Source: Actinomycetes bacterium
Lineage (GTDB): Bacteria; Actinomycetota; Thermoleophilia; Gaiellales; Gaiellaceae
Direction of reading: 5' to 3'
NCBI GenBank assembly: GCA_023251945.1
Contig: JAHEXT010000007.1
Location: 1 to 33,178, forward strand
Length of the DNA stretch: 33,178 nucleotides
Positions 29,488-33,178 of this stretch are shown here, in pieces; the stretch's first letter is position 1; the number at the start of each line of letters is the position of its first letter. The notes below the pieces were generated by a model. That model was not told the DNA's origin. It made no database searches and was given only the letters and a program-made list of their open reading frames with translations. A program made the translations under genes and the position numbers.

Positions 29488-29781
29488 ATGAGCGCGCGCA
29501 CCTGTCCCGACTGGCCGAAGCTGATGGAGATGGCATCCGACCTCCAGTTCAAGCACTTCACGGTGGCCGAGGCGCAGCTTCCCGCCGACGCGCTGACGCA
29601 TATCTCTCACGTGTCCCTCGACGAGGTGGAGATCTGCTGCGACCTCGACCACCACGTGTTCAATCCGGCCCACACCGATCCGGAGGTGTGCGCCGCGTTG
29701 CGCGCATCGCATTGGTTCGACGTGAACGAGTGGGCGACGTCGGGTCCAGGCACCGCCGGGTCCGCGCCGCACGCCGCCTGA
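29488..29781 (+). CDS. Small Cys/His-containing protein of unknown function
   Basis: A 97-residue soluble protein. Notable features are Cys6 and Trp9 near the start (CPDWPKLMEM), FKHFTVAEAQLPADALTHI (about 21-39), and a central VEICCDLDHHVFNPAHTD segment with paired Cys, paired His and another His, which could bind metal. A SHWFDVNEWATSGPG segment (about 73-87) precedes a short tail. I recall similar unnamed actinobacterial proteins but no function. The ATG is 7 bp after the wzt stop, so it may be co-transcribed with it, although its content does not suggest export. A hairpin follows 2 bp after the stop. Confidence 0.65.
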   Translation: MSARTCPDWPKLMEMASDLQFKHFTVAEAQLPADALTHISHVSLDEVEICCDLDHHVFNPAHTDPEVCAALRASHWFDVNEWATSGPGTAGSAPHAA

Positions 29782-29783
29782 TC

Positions 29784-29803
29784 GGGCGAGGCAAGCCTCG
29801 CCC
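29784..29803 (+). terminator. Hairpin after the 97-residue protein gene (possible terminator)
   Basis: GGGCGAGG (29784-29791), loop CAAG, CCTCGCCC (29796-29803) form a perfect 8-bp stem. It sits between the end of the small gene and the promoter of the F420 operon, a natural place for a terminator. No T tract follows, so it would be an intrinsic terminator only of the atypical GC-rich kind. Confidence 0.45.
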
Positions 29804-29807
29804 CCAC

Positions 29808-29813
29808 TACGCT
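29808..29813 (+). promoter_or_regulatory. -10 element of a leaderless promoter (TACGCT) for the F420 operon
   Basis: TACGCT is followed by exactly 6 nt and the GTG start of cofC at 29820. The spacing equals that at 873 and 12050. It follows the hairpin at 29784-29803, so the F420 genes probably form a separate transcription unit from wzt. Confidence 0.5.
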
Positions 29814-29819
29814 TCGCGC

Positions 29820-30362
29820 GTGCCGACGATCGTCGTCCCGTACCGTGCCGACGCGAAGCGGCGGCTACCGGCGCCGATTCGTGCCGCCGCGGCGGTGGCG
29901 ATGCTGGGGGACGTCGTCGCCGCGGCGCTCGAGGTCGGACGGGTGCTCGTGGTCACGGATGATGCTGCCGTTGTCCCGCCGGGTGCAGAGGCGGTGCCGG
30001 ATCCGGGAGACGGGTTGGGCGCCGCCGTCGCAGCCGGCCTCGCTCGGGTCGATGGGCCCGCACTTGTCGTCAACGCGGACCTTCCATGTGCAACGCCCGA
30101 AGCAATTCGTCGGCTCGGCCACGCTGGCCTCGCGCTCGTCGAAGCCGAGGACGGGACGACGAATGCACTCTCGCTCCCCGATCCGGCACTGTTCGCGCCG
30201 CTCTACGGCCCCGAGAGCGCAAAGCGGTTCCGCGCGCACGCTCCGTTCGCGACGGTTGAGATTCGGGAGCTCCAAGCGGACGTCGACACGGGCGAGGACC
30301 TCGAGCGGCTTTCGCTGCTCCTGGGACCTCGCACGCGGGCGCTCCTCGCCGTCCACGCTTGA
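29820..30362 (+). CDS. cofC: CofC/FbiD: guanylyltransferase of coenzyme F420 synthesis
   Basis: A 180-residue nucleotidyltransferase that activates a three-carbon phosphate (2-phospho-L-lactate in archaea, phosphoenolpyruvate in mycobacteria) with GTP for F420 assembly. It shows VPYRADAKRRLPAP near the start (the short KxRL-type NTP loop), GDGLGAAVAAGLA, VVNADLPCATPEAI with the conserved Asp-Leu-Pro, DGTTNALSLPDPALF, YGPESAKRFRAH and VDTGEDLERL, all in the order expected for the family. It is somewhat shorter than many relatives (about 200-220). The start is GTG 29820 with TACGCT 6 nt upstream. It overlaps cofD by 4 nt (TTGA). Neighbouring cofD and cofE make the identification firm. Confidence 0.88.
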   Translation: MPTIVVPYRADAKRRLPAPIRAAAAVAMLGDVVAAALEVGRVLVVTDDAAVVPPGAEAVPDPGDGLGAAVAAGLARVDGPALVVNADLPCATPEAIRRLGHAGLALVEAEDGTTNALSLPDPALFAPLYGPESAKRFRAHAPFATVEIRELQADVDTGEDLERLSLLLGPRTRALLAVHA

Positions 30363-31273
30363 ACGTCGTCGTCCTCTCGGGAGGTGGCGGCGGGGCGCGC
30401 TTCGCGCGCGGCCTTCAGGACGCGCTTGCGCCGGGCGAGCTGACGGTCGTCGGGAACGTCGGGGACGACGTCGAGGTGCTCGGCCTGCACGTCTCGCCCG
30501 ACCTCGACAGCATCCTCTACACGCTCGCCGGCGTCATCGACGAGGAGCGCGGCTGGGGCCGCGCCGGGGAGACCTGGAACGCCCTCGCCGCCGCGGCGGC
30601 CTGGGGTGGCGAGGAGTGGTTCCGGCTCGGCGATCTCGACATCGGGCTCCATCTCGTGCGGACCCGCGCGCTCCGGGAGGGCACTCGACTCTCCGAGATC
30701 ACGGCCGGGTTGGTGGAGAAGGCGGGACTCGAGACGAGGATCCTGCCCGCGACGGACGACCGGCTTCGAACGCGTGTCGTCACACCGGCCGGCGAGCTCT
30801 CGTTCCAGGAGTGGTTCGTCGGCCGGGCACACCGGGACGAGGTGGATACCGTCGTCTTCGACGGCGCGGGTCAGGCGCGGCCGGCGCCCGGAGTGTTGGA
30901 CGCGCTCGACGCCGCCGACTCGATCCTCGTCGCGCCGAGCAATCCGTACGTCTCGATCGGGCCGATCCTCGCCGTTCGAGGGATCCGGGAGGTGATCGAG
31001 GGGCGGCGGGCCCGTTGCGTCGCCGTGAGTCCCCTCATCGGCGGGAGGGCGGTCACGGGCCCTCTCGACCGTATGCTCCGGCGCATGGCGGGCGGTACGA
31101 CTCCTGCGCATGTCGCTCTCAGCTACAGAGGGCTGATCGACGCGCTCGTGATCGACGAGGCCGATGCACCGTGTGAGGCTCCGGTGGAGCTCGTGGTGAC
31201 GAAGACGCTGATGCGCGATCGTGCCTCGGCCCGCCGGCTCGCCGAGGTCGTGCTGGAGGCCGCTTGCGGGTAG
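30359..31273 (+). CDS. cofD: CofD/FbiA: phospholactate (or phosphoenolpyruvyl) transferase of F420 synthesis
   Basis: A 304-residue enzyme that couples the activated three-carbon unit to the deazaflavin Fo. The N-terminal VVLSGGGGGARFARGLQDA is the family phosphate-binding loop. NVGDDVEVLGLHVSPDLDSI is the substrate region, GWGRAGETWNAL follows, and APSNPYVSIGPILAVRGIRE is the conserved C-terminal-half motif. Late elements LIGGRAVTGPLDRML and VIDEAD also fit. The start is a TTG overlapping the cofC stop (TTGA). Full length for the family. Fo synthase (CofG/CofH or FbiC) is not in the window. Confidence 0.93.
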   Translation: MNVVVLSGGGGGARFARGLQDALAPGELTVVGNVGDDVEVLGLHVSPDLDSILYTLAGVIDEERGWGRAGETWNALAAAAAWGGEEWFRLGDLDIGLHLVRTRALREGTRLSEITAGLVEKAGLETRILPATDDRLRTRVVTPAGELSFQEWFVGRAHRDEVDTVVFDGAGQARPAPGVLDALDAADSILVAPSNPYVSIGPILAVRGIREVIEGRRARCVAVSPLIGGRAVTGPLDRMLRRMAGGTTPAHVALSYRGLIDALVIDEADAPCEAPVELVVTKTLMRDRASARRLAEVVLEAACG

Positions 31274-31884
31274 CCATCGTCGGGGGAACAGGGCCGTTCG
31301 GGCGTGCGCTGGCAGCGCGCCTACGAGAGTCTGGAGACGAGGTCGTGATCGGATCGCGCGAAGCTGCTCGCGCCGCGGCGACCGCGGCCGAACTCGGCGT
31401 CGAAGGCTCGACGAACGCAGAGGCCGTGCGCCGTGCTGACATCGTCGTGCTGGCGACGAAAGCCGACGCGGCGCTGAACACGGCTCGTGACCTCCGGGAG
31501 GCCATCGGCACGACGCCCGTTCTCTCCGTTGCGTCGGAGCTCCGCATCACGGCCGGAGGTGTCCTGCCGTCGCCCGAGCCGGCGTCGATCGCCGAGCGGA
31601 TCCAGGCGGAGCTCGAGGGGCCGGTCGTCGCAGGGCTCCACTCGCTCGCGGCGTCGAACCTCGGCTCCGAGCAGCCACCGGACGAGGACGCCTTCGTGTG
31701 CGGTGACGATGCGCCGGCAAAGGGCTTGGCCCTCGATTTGGCCGCACGAGTCACGTCCGGCCGAGCGCTGGATGCCGGGCCACTGGCGAGCGCGCGGGCG
31801 CTCGAGGGCCTGACGGCCGTCATCGTCAACCTCAACAAGCGCTACCGAGTGCACGCCGGGCTCCGCGTCACCGGCATCGAGTGA
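31264..31884 (+). CDS. npdG: NADPH-dependent F420 reductase (F420:NADP oxidoreductase)
   Basis: A 206-residue Rossmann protein that exchanges hydride between F420 and NADP. It starts LRVAIVGGTGPFGRALAARL, the NADP-binding loop (VGGTGPFG), followed by VVIGSREAARAAATAAEL, whose Ser-Arg after strand 2 is the usual NADP 2'-phosphate contact. VVLATKADAALNTARDL and AGLHSLAASNLG match the F420-binding half. NLNKRYRVHAGLRVTGIE closes the protein as in NpdG homologues. The TTG start at 31264 overlaps the cofD stop by 10 bp; no better start exists. It ends with a GTGA overlap with cofE. Its position inside the synthesis operon ties cofactor production to its reduction. Confidence 0.88.
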   Translation: MRVAIVGGTGPFGRALAARLRESGDEVVIGSREAARAAATAAELGVEGSTNAEAVRRADIVVLATKADAALNTARDLREAIGTTPVLSVASELRITAGGVLPSPEPASIAERIQAELEGPVVAGLHSLAASNLGSEQPPDEDAFVCGDDAPAKGLALDLAARVTSGRALDAGPLASARALEGLTAVIVNLNKRYRVHAGLRVTGIE

Positions 31885-32624
31885 CCGGGGAGGTTCGCCT
31901 GATCCCGCTGCGCGGGATCCCGGAGCTCGACGAGGGAGACGACCTCGGCGCGATGCTCGTGGAAGCGGCTGCGCGCGCCGGAGGGCTCGACGCCGGTGAC
32001 GTTCTCGTCGTCGCGCAGAAGGCGGTCTCCAAGGTCGAGGGCAGGATCGTTCATCTCTCCGACGTCGAGCCCTCGGCCCGTGCGCGCGAGCTCGCGGGCG
32101 ACGAGGACGCGCGCCGCATGGAGGTGATCCTGCGCGAGAGCCGCGACCTCGTGCGCACGCGGCCGCCGCTCGTCATCGCCGAGACGAGCCACGGCTTCGT
32201 CTGTGCCTCGGCGGGTGTCGACGCATCGAACGCCACGGGGCCGGACACCGTGGTCCTGCTCCCACGCGATCCGGACCACTCCGCCCGCCGCCTCCGCGCC
32301 CGCATCCACGAGCTCACGGGGGTCGACGTCGGCGTCATCGTCAGCGACTCCTTCGGCCGGGCGTTTCGGCGCGGCACGACAGACGTGGCGCTCGGCGTCT
32401 CCGGACTCGCGCCGCTCCGCGACCTTCGAGGACAGCGCGACTCGGCCGGCTACGAGCTCCACTCGACGGAGATCGCGGTCGCGGACGAGCTCGCGGGTGC
32501 GGCGGAGCTCGTGATGGGCAAGACCGAGGGCGTGCCGGCGGTCGTCGTGCGGGGAGTCGCGGTGGCGGGGGAGGGGAGCGGGGCAGACCTACTCATGCCG
32601 CGCGAGCGCGATCTCTTCCGCTAG
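31881..32624 (+). CDS. cofE: CofE: F420-0:gamma-glutamyl ligase
   Basis: A 247-residue GTP-dependent ligase that adds the glutamate tail to F420-0. RLIPLRGIPELDEGDDLGAM opens the protein, DVLVVAQKAVSKVEGRIVHL is the GTP and metal region, and VIVSDSFGRAFRRGTTDVAL is the strongest family signature, followed by LRDLRGQRDSAGYELHSTEI and VMGKTEGVPAVVVRG. Length equals the stand-alone archaeal CofE; the nitroreductase-like C-terminal domain that mycobacterial FbiB carries is absent, so dehydro-F420-0 reduction, if needed, must come from another gene. GTG 31881 overlaps the npdG stop. It is the last gene of the F420 run. Confidence 0.93.
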   Translation: MTGEVRLIPLRGIPELDEGDDLGAMLVEAAARAGGLDAGDVLVVAQKAVSKVEGRIVHLSDVEPSARARELAGDEDARRMEVILRESRDLVRTRPPLVIAETSHGFVCASAGVDASNATGPDTVVLLPRDPDHSARRLRARIHELTGVDVGVIVSDSFGRAFRRGTTDVALGVSGLAPLRDLRGQRDSAGYELHSTEIAVADELAGAAELVMGKTEGVPAVVVRGVAVAGEGSGADLLMPRERDLFR

Positions 32625-32638
32625 CCTGCGTGCCGGAA

Positions 32639-33043
32639 ATGCGGAAGCTCGCTCTCGTCCTCGCCGCACTCGCGGCCGCGGTCGTCGCCGCGAGCCCGGT
32701 CGGAGCCGCCGGATCGAAGACGGTCGTCACCGTGCGGTTGAAGGAGTGGGGGGTCCTGCCAACACCCCTGAAGACCAAGCACGGAGTCGTCGTGTTCTCG
32801 GTGAAGAACATCGGCAAGCTCGACCACGAGCTCGTCGTCTTGAAGACGAACGTCGCGCCGACCAAGCTGCCGGTCAAGAAGGCGAAGGCGCTCGAAACCG
32901 GCCGCGTCGGCCGCGTCGGCCCGCTCAAGCCGGGCACCTCTGCCACGCTGGTCCTGACGCTCAAGCCCGGCAAGTACGTGCTGATCTGCAACGTGCTGGG
33001 GCACTACAAGGCGGGGCAGCGGACCGGCTTCGGAGTCACGTAG
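32639..33043 (+). CDS. Secreted cupredoxin-like protein with Gln at the axial ligand position
   Basis: A 134-residue protein with a clear signal peptide (MRKLALVLAALAAAVVAASP, cleavage likely after VGAAG). The mature part is a small beta barrel: VTVRLKEWGVLPTPLKTKHG, VVFSVKNIGKLDHELVVLKT with His63, then LKPGKYVLICNVLGHYKAGQ with Cys117 and His122. These are the two His and one Cys of a type 1 copper site. The usual axial Met in C-x4-H-x4-M is Gln127, as in stellacyanin-type sites. It probably carries electrons or copper outside the membrane. An ATG at 32639 is preferred over GTG 32630 because it gives the cleaner signal peptide; TAGCCT at 32622 may be its -10. Confidence 0.8.
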   Translation: MRKLALVLAALAAAVVAASPVGAAGSKTVVTVRLKEWGVLPTPLKTKHGVVVFSVKNIGKLDHELVVLKTNVAPTKLPVKKAKALETGRVGRVGPLKPGTSATLVLTLKPGKYVLICNVLGHYKAGQRTGFGVT

Positions 33044-33104
33044 GGCACGAGCCCGCGGCGCTAGCTGGACTAACCACACACCTGCAAGACGGCTGATTGC
33101 GTCC

Positions 33105-33157
33105 GGGCCTCCCGCGAGCCTTGTGGTCGACCAAGACCAAGCTCGCGAAGGAGGCCC
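33105..33157 (+). promoter_or_regulatory. Hairpin that would hide the ribosome binding site of the next gene
   Basis: GGGCCTCC (33105-33112) pairs with GGAGGCCC (33150-33157), and CGCGAGC (33113-33119) pairs with GCTCGCG (33141-33147), separated only by a 2-nt bulge. The 3' arm contains the Shine-Dalgarno core AAGGAGG (33148-33154), 5 nt before the ATG at 33160. In the folded RNA the ribosome site is paired, suggesting control of translation by unfolding. It could also be the folded end of an insertion sequence. Confidence 0.55.
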
Positions 33158-33159
33158 AG

Positions 33160-33178
33160 ATGCGTGAGGGAGTGTGCC
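33160..33178 (+). CDS. Start of a gene running off the right edge
   Basis: ATG at 33160 follows a strong AAGGAGG at the ideal 5-nt spacing, the best ribosome site in the window. Only six codons (MREGVC) are visible, so no function can be assigned. A strong ribosome site within a long inverted repeat is also common at the ends of insertion sequences; the next few hundred bases would decide. Confidence 0.4.

Noticed and set aside
33141-33155. Possible third copy of the structured repeat at the right edge
   Set aside because: Fifteen bases resemble 12486-12500 (one difference, both with a GAGG core), but the diagnostic GCAGGACAGTAC block does not follow. The match is better explained by a ribosome site next to a GC-rich stem.
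1-33178. CRISPR arrays, tRNA or rRNA genes
   Set aside because: No regularly spaced short repeats, no cloverleaf-type segments and no rRNA-like stretches were noticed on either strand by eye; a tRNAscan or Infernal run would settle it.

Overview
The window is strongly GC-rich chromosomal DNA. Its genes are tightly packed, mostly with 4-base ATGA/GTGA overlaps and GTG or TTG starts. Coenzyme F420 genes (cofC, cofD, an F420:NADPH reductase and cofE), actinobacterial-style leaderless promoters (TANNNT 6-9 nt before the start codon) and the gene content suggest a high-GC actinobacterium, possibly Thermoleophilia (Gaiellales/Solirubrobacterales). The class assignment is inference.

Most of the window (1 to about 29,480) is a surface-polysaccharide locus. 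Left part (1-9447): a NodB-like deacetylase, a WcaJ-type priming sugar transferase, a DUF1326 protein on the other strand, a CgeB-like glycosyltransferase, a GT2 transferase with a DUF2304 partner, a large membrane glycosyltransferase, and a GDP-fucose-type pair (4,6-dehydratase 8248-9447, epimerase/reductase 7194-8138). Middle (9469-12460): a Wzx/MurJ-like flippase, a GT4 transferase and a small coiled-coil protein. The core (12636-21854) is nine overlapping plus-strand genes: five GT4 transferases, a membrane glycosyltransferase, a Nudix hydrolase, a GT2 transferase and a methyltransferase. Facing it on the minus strand are a paralogous membrane glycosyltransferase (21851-23986) and an unusual WecA/MraY-type transferase fused to a CapD-type N-terminal module (23983-25821). 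After a decayed RAYT transposase remnant (about 25,890-26,442) come the ABC exporter genes wzm (26544-27344) and wzt (28275-29480), split by an opposite-strand beta-sandwich protein.

The right end (29,488-33,178) holds a small Cys/His protein, the four-gene F420 operon, a secreted cupredoxin-like protein, and the first codons of a gene whose ribosome site is buried in a hairpin.

Two priming enzymes and two export routes (flippase and ABC) imply that at least two glycans are made here. No Wzy polymerase was recognised.

The most unusual feature is a pair of about 145-nt repeats (8173-8315 and 12481-12625) with conserved single-stranded blocks, covarying stems and an apparent H-type pseudoknot. 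They look like a structured RNA or RNA-like mobile repeat that I cannot assign to a known family. One copy supplies the C-terminal codons of the dehydratase gene; the other abuts the start of the nine-gene glycosyltransferase operon.
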